Positions 22,985 through 34,299 of a stretch of 64,000 nucleotides of DNA are shown here, piece after piece. Numbering within the stretch: position 1 is the first letter of the stretch; every line of letters begins with the position of its first letter. The position numbers were made by a program, and so were the translations under genes. Source of the stretch: Rosellinia necatrix (Eukaryota > Ascomycota > Sordariomycetes > Xylariales > Xylariaceae); NCBI GenBank assembly GCA_021209875.1, contig JAGYVD010000002.1, forward strand, positions 5,084,001 through 5,148,000. The letters are read 5' to 3'. The notes beneath the pieces are model-generated. The model was not told the DNA's origin. It saw only the letters and a list, made by a program, of their open reading frames with translations, and made no database searches.

Positions 22985-23585
22985 GTAAGTGACACCTTTC
23001 GTCAGAGATTCTACACCCCCCCTCCTGCCACAAAAAACGTCGCTGTCGCGGCGGTCGGGTTGTACCTTCCAAGAAGGTCTCTCTTCAGTTATAACTGCTG
23101 ATCAAACCATGGAAACATTCTTGTTTTGTTACAGTTAGCTCTTCCGTCGGCGGCTGACATACGTTTATTAGGATTTATGCCATCTGCTCTCCTGGTACGG
23201 CCGTTTCCGTTCCGATTTTGATCTCAAGATAGGTAAGTGGTATGCCGAATTTACATTCGACTAACGCTATCATTGTAACCCCCTATCACCTGCTATCCCT
23301 TGATTTAGCAACGCACAATCAAGTTCTTCCTAACTGACCATTCAAATAGAGAGTATTCTTTGGGACTCTAATGGTCACATGTCGGTTTGCGGCTTAGGTG
23401 ACGGTAAGTTCTTCATTGCCATTCAACCTCGACCTAGTCATTTAGACGAAATGCCACTTTTCACCTACCTCAATCTGTCGTTACTGATGAAAAACCTAGG
23501 TTTTATGATTGTTTGTCTCCTAAACATCTTTTAAAGACGGTATGTTAGCTTCATTACCATTACTTGTGTTGCGCTTGACTTCCAG
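22985..23585 (+). other. Intron-rich leader: four consensus introns upstream of the membrane-protein start
   Basis: Four well-formed introns precede the first good ATG at 23772. They are 22985-23134 (GTAAGT..ACAG), 23233-23308 (GTAAGT..TTAG), 23404-23499 (GTAAGT..CTAG) and 23540-23585 (GTATGT..CCAG). The short exons between them (23135-23232, 23309-23403, 23500-23539) either form a heavily spliced 5' UTR or encode an N-terminal extracellular domain. In single frames they give IESILWDSNGHMSVCGLGDG and FYDCLSPKHLLKT, which look peptide-like, but I could not join them in phase to the downstream exon. A 13-codon upstream ORF starts directly at 23586. Confidence 0.6.
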
Positions 23586-23771
23586 ATGTGCAGTGAGCCA
23601 AAGACGATGGGCTACACCTGCAGCTAGATAGAAAGCCACAAGCCGCGAAATTCGTAGCTAACTTCCTAGTCTTAGATATACTCAGGCCGATGTTCAAGTC
23701 CCTATTCTGATATTGATTCAATATTCTCTCCCACACTCTCATTCGGTGAGGCGCCCAACATCTGTATCAAG

Positions 23772-26153
23772 ATGATGCAGGTTGTTAGGGACACTGGAAA
23801 GTCGCTAGACGAGATAATCGCAAATATGGCTGCATCTAACAAAGTCTATGACCACAAACTTCTCGTAGGTCTTGGGGTGTCTTTTAGTTGCGCAGTTGTT
23901 CTGGTTGTTGGCACATGCGCCTATTGTGCCAAAAGAGATAAGAACCGCCGCGCGGCTGTACACGATGAGGAGAGCTCTGTCGTGGAAGATATCTCTCTGA
24001 ATGAAATTCTACGTCCCGAAGGTAAGATAATAACCCCTTTACTATATCTATGTCATTGTAATTAGTCACCTCACGTTGGGGGGGGGCATCTTACGACATT
24101 CGCACCCCCGCTCGCAGTATAGGGAAGAAGATAAGCGTTGCTAACAAACTGAATAGAAAATGCAGCTGCTGAGCCTCCTGTTGATGCTGTACCTCCCCGG
24201 CAGGAACTCAACGAACGCAACCGGGCACTCAGATCACACCCCCCCTCGCAAACCGATCTAAACATTGCCCAGAATGCGTTGAACGCGAGCACTAGCCATC
24301 ACGAGAACATGCCTGCCTTGCCCGTGGCGCCACGGGGTGGCCAAGAACAGCATCTGCAAACATTTCCTCGCTCGAATTTGCAGGCCGACGACACCCGGCG
24401 CCATGGCATCGTATCTGTTACTGACGATGACCTCCCCATCATCCAGGGTCCAGATTTGTCCACATCTCAGCATACCGAGCATAGAATGTCTACTATAGAT
24501 GAGAACAAGGCCAAGGGTGCAGAGTCCGAGCAAGCAGTGATGCCCCTCTCCGAGGTCCCCAGTGGCCCAGGTATCACGGACGCCCACGGAAGTGAGACCG
24601 GCGCTAAGACAACTGAGGATGAGACGAAGCCCGAGGGTAACAGCCATGAACTTGGCGCTGGTGCCGACCAGGGTGATCACCAGGTTCGTGGAGATGGTCA
24701 TGACAACGATATCCAGGGCGAAGCCGAGGAGCAACCCGTTGCCACTCATCCATCACTTGCTGGCGAGGGCCAAGGCTCTCGCGATTCTCGATGCTTCTCA
24801 TGGTCAGATGAGAGCTATGATCTCAACGACCCCCGCTACGACGTCGTCGGTGCCATTCGGAAATACGGAAAGGGAATGTTCAACCCGAAGCAATCTCAGG
24901 CGGAGAAGAGCACCCAAGAGACCGGTGAAAGCAGTAGCACCCAGCAAGTTTCCCAGCCGGCCACCGGCGTCGACCCTCGATATGCGTGTCTCCAGAGAGA
25001 ATACACGGACCTGTCCCTCGTCCCGCAGCCCCTCACTCTCGGAAAGGACAAGACCGCCGAGGGACAGTCCACCAAGGAAACCGCCACCGCCTCTGCGTCT
25101 GCTTCTGCGTCTACATCCGCCCCTGCCGACGATGCCATCGCCACCACCACTCCCGCCGCCCATGCCTCGAACGAGGACGACGAGGGCGAGGACGACGACG
25201 ACCTCCCCCCCGAGCCCACGATCCGCCGCGAGCGCCTCAGCTCCTTCAGCATCGAGGGCTGGCCGCACGGCAGCGACGAGCCGGCCGGGTCCCCCACCTC
25301 CAACATCGACCGGGACATGGCGTGGTACTGGGCGCCGCCGGCCGAGGTGATCGAGCGCTCGCGCCGGGCGCGGGCCGCGCAGCTGTGGGACGAGGAGGCG
25401 CACCGGCTGATCGCGCAGCAGGCCATGGAACGCGGCCGGCGGCTCCCCGAGGAGGCCATCGCCGACCGCGTGCGCCGCATGCGCGAGCGCAGCGACCAGT
25501 TCCGCCTCCCGTCCACCATCTACACCCCGCCGGCAGCAGCATCCCAGACACAGCAGCGACATCAGCATCAGCAGGGCGCGGGCGGTCCCGCTACCACTCC
25601 CACTGCCATGACCATGCCCATGACCATGACCACGCCGACCCCGGCCAGCGGTCGCGGCCAGTCTCAGCTCCCGCGCTCTCGTCGCCACCCTGTCAGCACT
25701 CACGCCGCGTTCTCGGAAGTGCCCTCTCGCGGCAGCAGCAGCAGCGCCAGCGCGCGCCGCCGCTACATGCGCCCGGCCTTCTCGTCCTCTCGTCCCACCA
25801 GCATGTACAACAACAACAACAACAACAATAACGACGACGACGACAACAGCAGCAGCAGCAGCAGCGCGGCGGCCCAGGCGTCCCATCTCCCCCCGCGTCG
25901 ACCCGCTCGTCCCGCGACCATGTACGCCGCCTCCGCCGCGCGTCTCGCAGACCATCGTGCCACCAGCGGCAGCGGCAACCGTCCGGGCGTCGTGCGCGAG
26001 GAGCCGGCCTACGCGTCCTCGCAGACCCTGCCCCTGCCCATGCACGACACCTCGACCTCCCTCACCGTCGAGCACGGCTCCCGCGCCGGCTCCCCGGCCC
26101 GCGCCCCCCTCACCCGCAGTGACGCGGACCCCGACCTCAGCCGCTGGATTTGA
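23772..26153 (+). CDS. Single-pass membrane protein with long disordered low-complexity tail
   Basis: Exons 23772-24021 and 24157-26153 (intron GTAAGA..CTAAC..AATAG); 748 residues in this model. A 22-residue hydrophobic segment (about 31-52, GLGVSFSCAVVLVVGTCAY) is followed by basic CAKRDKNRR, the layout of a type-I single-pass protein with a large cytosolic part. That part is charged and disordered, with runs of Glu/Asp, Ala-Ser-Thr and then Asn8-Asp4-Asn-Ser6 encoded by AAC/GAC/AGC trinucleotide runs (25806-25866). Only one compact helical segment stands out, at about residues 390-450 (WYWAPPAEVIERSRRARAAQLWDEEAHRLIAQQAM). No known domain recognised; membrane-anchored sensors with such tails are common in fungi, but that is analogy. 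GC content rises sharply after 25080. The C-terminus, DADPDLSRWI, is reiterated in tandem beyond the stop. Confidence 0.72.
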
Positions 26154-26722
26154 GGTCCTTCTCCCCCGCAACGACGCGGATTTCTGGGCATGAGTCGCTC
26201 AGCTGGGGATATTTAAGTATTTGGCCGACTTTGTCCTTGACTCCCCCTCTCTCCACTCTCTCTTTTTTCCTTTTTTCATTTTTTTTTTTCATTTGCACCC
26301 TTTTACTCACAGTAATGTGGACCTTGATATCAGCCCCTGGATTTAAGTATTTGGCCGGCTTCATATCTCGCTTCCCCCCCAATCCTTCCCCCCCTTTTTT
26401 TTTTCGTTTCGTTGGTCGCCTCACCTGCGGCAGTGCGGAGTCTGGACCTAGCTACTGGATTTAAGTATTTGGACGGCTCTGTTCTCTTCACTCTTCGTGC
26501 ACGCTCTGCGCTGCTGCAATGCAGATCTCGACCTTTGTCGCTGGATTTAAGTATTCGGCTGGCTTTTGTTTCAATCCCTCTTTCGTGGACACCTTCTCGC
26601 GCCGTATCACCACAGATCCCGACTTCAGCCCCTAGATTTAAGTATCGACCGGCCGTTGTCACCCCCTCCTCTATTGCGGATCTCGATCTCAGCTACTGGA
26701 TTTCAGTATTTGGCCGGCATTA
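26121..26722 (+). repeat. Diverged tandem copies of the gene's 3' coding end
   Basis: The last coding segment (26121-26153, DADPDLSRWI-stop) is followed by further copies of the same unit. The core is a GCGGATCTCGACCTCAGC-like stretch, then CTGGATTTAAGTATTTGG and CCGGC. Copies centre near 26205, 26336, 26454, 26540, 26632 and 26696, with spacings of about 65-130 nt filled by pyrimidine-rich sequence. In the frame matching the gene the copies read variants of (A/V)D(L/P)D(L/F)S(R/P/Y)WI; in most, a TAA follows the WI. The first copy differs from the others after the stop. Confidence 0.8.
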
Positions 26723-27424
26723 CGGTTGGGGCCTCTGGCGTTCTAGGTGGACTACTGAAAGAGGCTTTTCTATGTTTGCTTTTCCTTGCTCAATGACACG
26801 CGACACGATGAGCAATGGCCTTATAAGCTCGATGTTATAAATACTGTGATGATATAGGTGGGAAATTGACTAGAAAACCCAAAAAAAAACTAGAAAAATA
26901 AAAAAAACCCAAAAAAAAAAAACCCCTGGGAGGTTGTCGCTATGGTCTGTGAACATCGTAGAATTTTTAGATTTTATATGTAGGTGATGTGATGAGTGGC
27001 CTATCCCCCTTCGAGCATTGCTTTTTGTTACTTTTCACAAAAGGACATCAAGCCCTTTAACAAGTCCTGTAATAGTAGGCACCCTAATTGTTATTGAATT
27101 TGGGGAATTTTAAGGGCGATCACTAGAACCCAGCAGTGCCATATGAGCAGATGGGATGCGATGCCAACATGGTTTGGCTATGGCTATGACTTGCCCAATA
27201 AAATTAATGTTAAGGATACAAGGCCTGGGATTTCAACCCATCGTACAATATCGTATCAGATAGAATATCCTCATTTCGTGAACACCTCGTCACTATAATC
27301 TGCACTGAAAATAACCCATCTGGTTGGGATGCATGCCACGCCCTTACTCCTAGTCCCTGGATACACAGAAGAACCCATGCCCCATGTAGCAAATCGTATA
27401 TAATACAACAAGACAATGTTTTGC
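26723..27424. other. Intergenic with A-runs between convergent genes
   Basis: Contains an A-rich patch (26878-26926) made of CCCAAAAAA and CTAGAAAAA pieces. Otherwise it is unremarkable 3' flank between the membrane-protein gene and the convergent DNA polymerase gene. Confidence 0.4.
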
Positions 27425-30400
27425 TCATAGCCTCGGCCCCGGCCCTCTCCATACAGCTGGTGGTGGCTTTTCAAAGGTAAATCCGCCTTGGTTGAAATTT
27501 GCCTTTGCAGGGAACTTTGCTTCAAACGGTTTGTACATGTGAGGTATTAGCTCCGCTTGAGAGCTATATGGCAACACTTTTCTCTGTCTTGGTTTTCTGG
27601 GTGAGCTGCTCGCTGGGGGTGTGTTATCAGAGAATCTTTTCTGATGTTTAAGAATATCTCGTAGTTCTTGGTCGTTATTTGTTATCTGGGCTTTGAGGAA
27701 ACTGAGGTCTCCCATAGCTTGGGTCGTAGCTAAGGCCTCCATAACGGGGACTCTTGGGGTATAAGGAATATTCTCTAGCCTAGGGGCGTGTTGTGAAGGG
27801 ATGATGGCCGCGTCAAGGAACGCGTGGTCTCCTTTCTGTAGTAATTGTGCCATATCCAAACTCTCACCTACGGGGATGGGAGTAGAGTGACTGGGAGTTA
27901 CGCAATCCATATCTACTTCTTTCCTGAGAACGTGGTCGATATCAACAGCTGAAAAATAGGCGCACGCCTGAGGAAGGTCGGCAATCCCGACTTGTTGGGC
28001 AAACATGGCTCGTGTCCAGAGGTTGGAGACTTGAAGTGCCATTGCAGCTCGGTATTTATCTTCATCTTTGACGAGGTAGCGAATTTCATCATGTACAGTG
28101 ATTGCCAAACGAGCCTCGATATTAAAACGCCGAATCAGGTAGTCCATTGAGACAATAAGGAGATGCAGGTAATCAACGCCGGAGGATTGAATGGCCCAGT
28201 TGATCCGAGAGGTGAGGTAAGCTCCTTTGCTAATAAATCTGCGCATCAGTGCTTCGGTGATGCCAGCCCCTAGAACGGGAGTTCGGGGCCGCTCTTGGTC
28301 TGCGAACTCTTCCAATTTGTTGAAAACAAAGGATTCCGTGCCCCCTCTCCAAAATGGTCGGGCATGAAGCGATTTACGATTAGTCTTCATACCTTTCGTG
28401 TCGGCATAAAGTTTACTGGCAACCTCGAGGGTCTCTTGTTCCGATAATCCAGGATTGAACTGCCTCAACAGGGTGGCGGCAAATTTGAGCCCCGCGCCGT
28501 AGATTCGCCCGTAATTGAATACTTTAGCATCATTGCGCGTTATGCCCAGGATGGAAGCAGTGCGAGAGTGGAGGTCAGTCCCGGCCGCTTTGGTCCCCTC
28601 AAGCGTCATGAAACCGATAGCATTGCCCCCATGCAGCTTGAATGTAGCATCGCCAATGACACTAGCGATCCAGAGCTCCTCGGAGTCAACATCGGCGCCG
28701 ACGAATGAGTATCCCTCAGGTGCTTTGACCATTGCTTTCAATTCCGACCCAACCCTATTCTTCTTCGCATTACTCGCTGTAAGCCACGTATTCTCAACAG
28801 CTCTTCGTGTAATAGTCCCCATAGGAATGACTTGAGGCAGAATGTATCCATGTTCGTGAAGCGTGGTATTTGGAGCTTTGTCTGACTCATAAACAACCAT
28901 CTGTGACCTGATACGATCTCGGGCACTAATCCAGTAGGAGCACGACGCGTTCATGTCAAGTGCTTCCTTAGCGTACGTATACTCGGAAGAGAGGGTACCG
29001 TTTTCGAAATACACCAAATAACTTTTGGCTAATGGATTTGCGCATCTCGCGGTCGGTCCGTCCTTGTGTGGTAGTTTGAAGTATAGTGCCCTCGCATCGT
29101 TCTTCAAAGCTTCGATGGGTTCATCCGAGAAGTCGCACCGGACAAGCTGTGTGGAGCTATACTCTGATGCCTCTTCAAGCGGCACCCTGAATGTCCAGCC
29201 GTATTTGTCAGACCAATATAACGGATAGCCATCCCACGCAAGTCGAAGCAGGAGGGGGGCCATACGTGACCTCACTGTTAGATTAATGGCCACCTCCTTC
29301 TCTTGGTCCTCCTCTTGGTCTTTCTTTTGTGCTTTCTTTTGGGGTTTCTTTTGAAATAGCCCCTTGTACCAATTTGGCATGCCCGGCATCTTTTGTCGGG
29401 CATGGGGCCTGGGAGGGTCATTTTTCTTCTTTCCCTTGACCATCCTTATCTCTTGACCAGACCAGTCCAGCTGCCTCAGCCAGGGATCCGTGCCCCACTT
29501 CTGCTCGTCCTCCCTAATCGCCACTGCCTTCTCCGCGAGACCTACCAGCCGCTCCTGGACGGCTTCGGATAGCTTATAATACGTGGCATCTGCATTTTCG
29601 ATATACGTATCCCAAGATTTGTTGACAGGTAGAATAACGGAAGAGAGATGCCGCAACGCAGCGAAGCTAACGGGGTGCGGGCAAACCTCGAGGAAATTGG
29701 GGAAGACGATCTTGTATACTCGGTGTGTGACGGCTACATCCGCTGCGCAATAGTCCAATAGCTGATCTAGCTTATTGACAACTCCGTCGCGATCGAGCTC
29801 GCCGAAATCGTTTCGCATCTCCTTATCAATGGTGGTTTTGAGGTGGAAGTTGGCAACGTCCCTGAGCGAATTGATTGAGCTTCGCTCAACCCAAAGTCCC
29901 TCTTCTTCGTCGCGCAAGCTGTTGCTAGCCAGAAGGTTTTGTAAATCCAAATTAGGCGATTCCTTAGCGATCTTATCCCTTAGATCCCGGTTCTTCTTAT
30001 GTTTCATCCACGTTGGTCGCTGCTGGGAACACATGCCATTGACGGCTACGTGTAGCGACATGGTATCCAAAAAGGAGTTCCTTGTCTGCTTCAGGTCATA
30101 CTCTTCGAGGATACGAGCACGGTCGTAGCCGATGTTGTGACCTACAACGATCTTATCGTGGTTAGGGTTACCAAGCGGGATGAGGTGCCTGTCGGACTCG
30201 GATTCACCCAGTAGCCAGGGCGAAAGCCAGGCATACCAGGCGGTCGGGCTCATGGCACAGGCCATAACAGCAAAGCTACTCTCTTTCCACATTACTTCAA
30301 CGTCGAAGCAGAGCATTTTCTCATCAGGTGCCTCCACACGCGTCGGTCCAGACCCGTCCGTAGCATGGGGATACCTGGTCCATCCGCTCTGCCTTATCCA

Positions 30401-31014
30401 TTTCTTCGGCCGAGGTGGCGCGTTCTCCAAGGCGAATTGCTTCGCATAGCTCAAGAACGGCTCGCCGCAATCGACGCCGAGCTTATGGAAATGCTCGTCC
30501 AGGGTTTTGCCCTGGAGCTTTGGGATGTCAAAGGCAATGGGGGCGGTGTTGTCGGTATTCTTGCCGAGGAGGTCGTGACGCCGCAAATGGTCTTTTGATA
30601 GCTCGACAAGCTCGGCGGGCGGGGGGGGACTGTCGTTGAGGAAGACTTGCGCGTGCATATGAGAGCTCAGGTGCTGCACGCCTATGTCGTTGAATCGAGC
30701 CTCGGACGGAACTGGAATGTCTTAGATCATGATTAACTTGAACGAAACCACTGTCTGGACTGACTGGCCAAGCTCCCACGGTGCGGCGGAGATGAAGTGC
30801 GACTGGAATGTTCGGAATGTTCGGAATGTTGGGCACTGGCCACGGCGGCGCTAGTTTGCCATCTTGACTGCGACAACCAGCATCGATGCAGCCGAGAAGA
30901 TTGCAGCCGAGAAGATTGCAGCCGAGGAGATTGCACCCGCCGCCTCGCAAGGCGGATGAGGCATGCCGTCGAAGTGCCTCTCACATGGCTTCTAACAGCA
31001 GCATGATGTAGCAT
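27425..31014 (-). CDS. MIP1: Mitochondrial DNA polymerase gamma (family A, with proofreading exonuclease)
   Basis: Replicates mitochondrial DNA in the matrix. The large exon (30711 down to 27425) carries the three exonuclease motifs: FDVE (about residue 220), GHNIGYDRARI (about 270) and YCAADVAVTHRVY (about 402). The polymerase motifs are GADVDSEELW (A, about 754), RNDAKVFNYGRIYGAG (B, about 810) and VHDEIRYL (C, about 954). All key acidic residues are present. A first exon from ATG 31014 supplies an Arg/Ser-rich presequence poor in acidic residues, as expected for mitochondrial import. It joins at SEARFNDIGVQHLSSHMHAQVF, the conserved POLG start. My best junction is an intron 30764-30712 (GTCAGT..CCAG, 53 nt), giving 1178 residues; the donor is weak and could differ. 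The presequence contains small tandem repeats (LQSSR and HSE units). About 200 variable residues follow motif C, as in other fungi. Confidence 0.95.
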
Positions 31015-32525
31015 TGCTGGCTACCTCGCATTCAGGAACATGGCGAGTGGAGAATAGGGTGCTGAGGGCGTCGGAGGCTCCAATGGAAAGAGGGCCGGGA
31101 TTATGCGACGATGACGAGAGTCTGCTACTTGCATTCTTGTAAAATTTACCCGCTCTCATACTCAACCGGCAAACAGCCGGGCCCAGCCGGCAATTAACCC
31201 AGCTATTCAGACAAGACTGATCTAACCCAGGTAAGTAAGTACCTACCTAACTTGTTACACTCCTCTCTCCCTTCTCTTCCTTCTTCTCCCCTCCACAACT
31301 ACAACACCCACACAACACCCATCACGTATTCCTCGTTCCTTGTCGAATAAACTCTGCGGGATGCCACGGCCTAGCACTTGGTTTGGTACCTACCTCCCAC
31401 AAACGGCGTGGCGGTATGGCCGACATAGTGATTGGTTTTGCCGACGAAGAGTGTCTTAGATCAGGTAAGACTGCCATATTGTGCATGCCCCTGGGTACGG
31501 AACCCTCGAACCGGTAACAGGGCCTCGGTTAAGATAAGCTACGAAACCCCTCTTGGCGGGCCATTTCCCCGGCGAATAGGCACTTATGAAATCGCCTCAT
31601 TAAGGTTACTATAAGTCGCCGAGGATGATGTATTATCATTCAGCGCTCGTGTCTCAATCCCAAGTCCAAATAATGACTACCAGGATCCGATGAGAAGTGC
31701 CAGCTATGCGGCTCATTAGTATTATTGACTCGGGCCGGGAATGTTTTGTCGTACGCCCCGCCAGGTCCGGTTCGCTTCGGTGGCAAGCGCACACCTTGGA
31801 TTCGTTCCCAACTCTGACCGTAGTATCCGACGATCATCTGTGGGCGTGTCCACGCTATATATCATCACAAGGTGGCGACCTCTCTATCCTGTATGATTAG
31901 TTTCAAACATTACTGTAGAGACGCGCGACATTCCTGATCCCACCGTGTCGAACCGAAACGGTATCTCGAATTGTTTCCGAGACCACTTCCAGCTGGCTAA
32001 CTTGCCGCCTCGGCCTAGGCCGTGAACGTTGGCCCGGGCTACTTTTCTATTAAGCAGCGTCAGACAAACGCGTTCGAGAAACAACTCGTTTTCTCATCCA
32101 GTCATAACCGACTCCGCATACAGATAGGAATGGCTGTGGTTCATTCATTTCACTGCGCGACTTTGCGGTAACACGGGCCTCAAAACTTGCGCCCGCGTAG
32201 TTCATAAGGAAGACTTGAAGACGGTCACACCATGGGAGCCGTTCGCATGCAGTCAGCGTTCCACCGGCAGACAGAACCTCGGCGGTCTCTATGCTCATCA
32301 ACATGGTTTTTAAAGAATTTCGGTCTTCGTTTGGGTTACGGCTATAATGCCACCCTCACCCCCACACCTTCTCAACGGTGTTGCGAAAAGGTCACGCACC
32401 CATGAATGTGCCTAGGACGACAACAAAGTATTTATACCTAGCCCTATCACCCAATACATGTTCAATTGTAGTCTTCGGAGTCGGTTTGAGCCACAACCCT
32501 CGGCGGCATTGGTAATCCGATAAAT
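31015..32525. other. Intergenic: promoters of the divergent polymerase and MFS genes
   Basis: No supported gene. Holds CCTACCTA words near 31225-31250, a CT-rich tract (31260-31310) and short unconvincing frames. The gap separates two divergently transcribed genes, so both promoters must lie here. Confidence 0.45.
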
Positions 32526-34299
32526 ATGTTATCGCCACCGTCTTTCGCCGCATTCCAAGGTGACCAGACAATTGACGCTGTAGAGATGACGTGGGATCCC
32601 TCGATGGCATTCACAGATCACCATAGGGATGATACCACCACCAGCGGTAGTTGCGATATCGAAAAGAATAGCGAGCGGGACGACAGGGCGTATCTCTTCT
32701 TAGGGAGACCAATGAATATCGCTCATGAGCTGGCCTTCTTCGCGGTTGTTTCAACGGCTAACTTCACGCCTCGTGAGTATCTCATAATCAATCCAAAATC
32801 CCTCATTCATCCTATATCTTAATTCATACTGGAAATATCAATTACCCGGAATCGAACTCGATCTGACCATTGCCCCTATAGACTCCGGCTTCCACCAGAC
32901 GCTTTGTATACTACAGCTTATAGCAAGCGACCTGGAAGCGACACAACCCGCCCAACTCGCCTGGTTAATGGCTGGATATGGCCTGACAGTAGGGACTTTC
33001 ATTCTTCCTGCAGGAAGGCTAGGTGACATTTACGGCTACAAAACGCTTTTTCTTATCGGAAATCTCTGGTTCGCATTATCTTCACTTCTAGCAGGCTTCG
33101 CCATTTTCATCCCGTTACAAACTACATCCCATGTCCAAGCCCGTTATACCATCTTCTTGCTAGCTCGCATTTTGCAAGGTATCGGCCCCGCGTTAATGAT
33201 TCCAAACGGAGTCGCTCTTCTCGGGGTTACATATGTACCAGGACAGCGAAAAGCCATGTTGTTTGCTATTTTTGGTGCCATGGCTCCTGCATCAGCGATT
33301 ATCAGCCCAGCTATTACCAGTCTCTTCGCACTGGTCTGGTGGCCATACGCGTTCTGGGCTTTCGCCATTGTGTTGGTTGGGGTGACAGTCGCTGGCCTAT
33401 ACGTGATTCCAAACCCCCAACCTGCTGCCGAGGGCGAGAATAACGGCGGCGAACGTGGTCATGGATTCATCAATTTATGCACTGAACTTGACGCTCTGGG
33501 AGCCTTGACTGGCGTCTCGGGACTCATATTCATCAGTGTGGCCTTGAATCAAGGTTCTCTGGCAGGTTGGCACCACGCATACGTGCCTGTCCTATTGGGG
33601 CTCGGCATTCTGCTCTGCGCCCTTTTCGTTTTCGTTGAAAAGCGCGCCCGCAAGCCCCTCATTCCCATCGAAGCCTTGAATCTAGGCGTGGGCCTTGTGT
33701 TGGCAGCCGTTGGTTGCGGCTGGGGCTGCTTCGGCATATATATTTTCTACATCTGGGAGTTTTACGAGGTGCTGCGCGGCGCCTCCCCCCTCCTTGCCAC
33801 GGCTTGGCACAGCCCGATTTTTGTGTCTGGTATCGCCGCCGCCGTCACTACAGGCCTTATCATTCATCGAGTTGGACCCGCCACTGTGATGACGCTTGCT
33901 CTTCTAGCCTTCACAGTTGGGATCATATTGATCGCAACGGCTCCCATTGAGCAGTCGTATTGGCTACAGACATTTTTCTGCAATATCATCATCACTTGGG
34001 GCATGGATCTAAGTTTTCCAGCCGCGACGCTCATGCTTTCAGATTTGGTGGCACATGAACATCAGGGTATCGCAGCCAGCCTCGTGACTACCGTCGTGAA
34101 CTATAGTGGCGCTCTCGCACTCGGTCTCGCCGGTACCATAGAACTCTACGCTAATAGCGGCAGGCAGGCATCAGAGAATATACTAAGGGGCTATAGAGGC
34201 GCTTGGTATTTGGGCATTTGTTTGGGTGTTACAGGTTTGATAATAAGTCTCGCATTCGCCTGTCGATTCTCAAGGCCGTTTTGGGTAACGGCCCGATAG
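32526..34299 (+). CDS. MFS transporter, DHA2/14-TM drug-proton antiporter type
   Basis: Exons 32526-32772 and 32882-34299 (109-nt intron GTGAGT..CTGAC..TATAG); 554 residues. A polytopic plasma-membrane or vacuolar transporter. The N-terminal 60 residues are polar. Membrane helices begin at NIAHELAFFAVV and the intron rejoins the family segment GFHQTLCILQLIASDL...WLMAGYGLTVGTFILPAGRLGDIYGYK (motif A type). ARILQGIGPALMIPNGVALLG follows, which is characteristic of the DHA2 branch including yeast AMF1/YOR378W-like proteins. About 13-14 hydrophobic segments are visible. Substrate cannot be read from sequence; the branch includes drug exporters and an ammonium facilitator. It lies at the edge of a decayed metabolite locus and may have served as its pump, though it could equally be independent. 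Frame and splice sites are intact. Confidence 0.92.

Noticed and set aside
24804..26171. A 455-codon open frame on the minus strand antisense to the membrane-protein gene
   Set aside because: It mirrors the GC-rich, codon-biased plus-strand exon, is Gly/Arg/Val low complexity, and the plus strand has a consistent splice, start and transmembrane layout.
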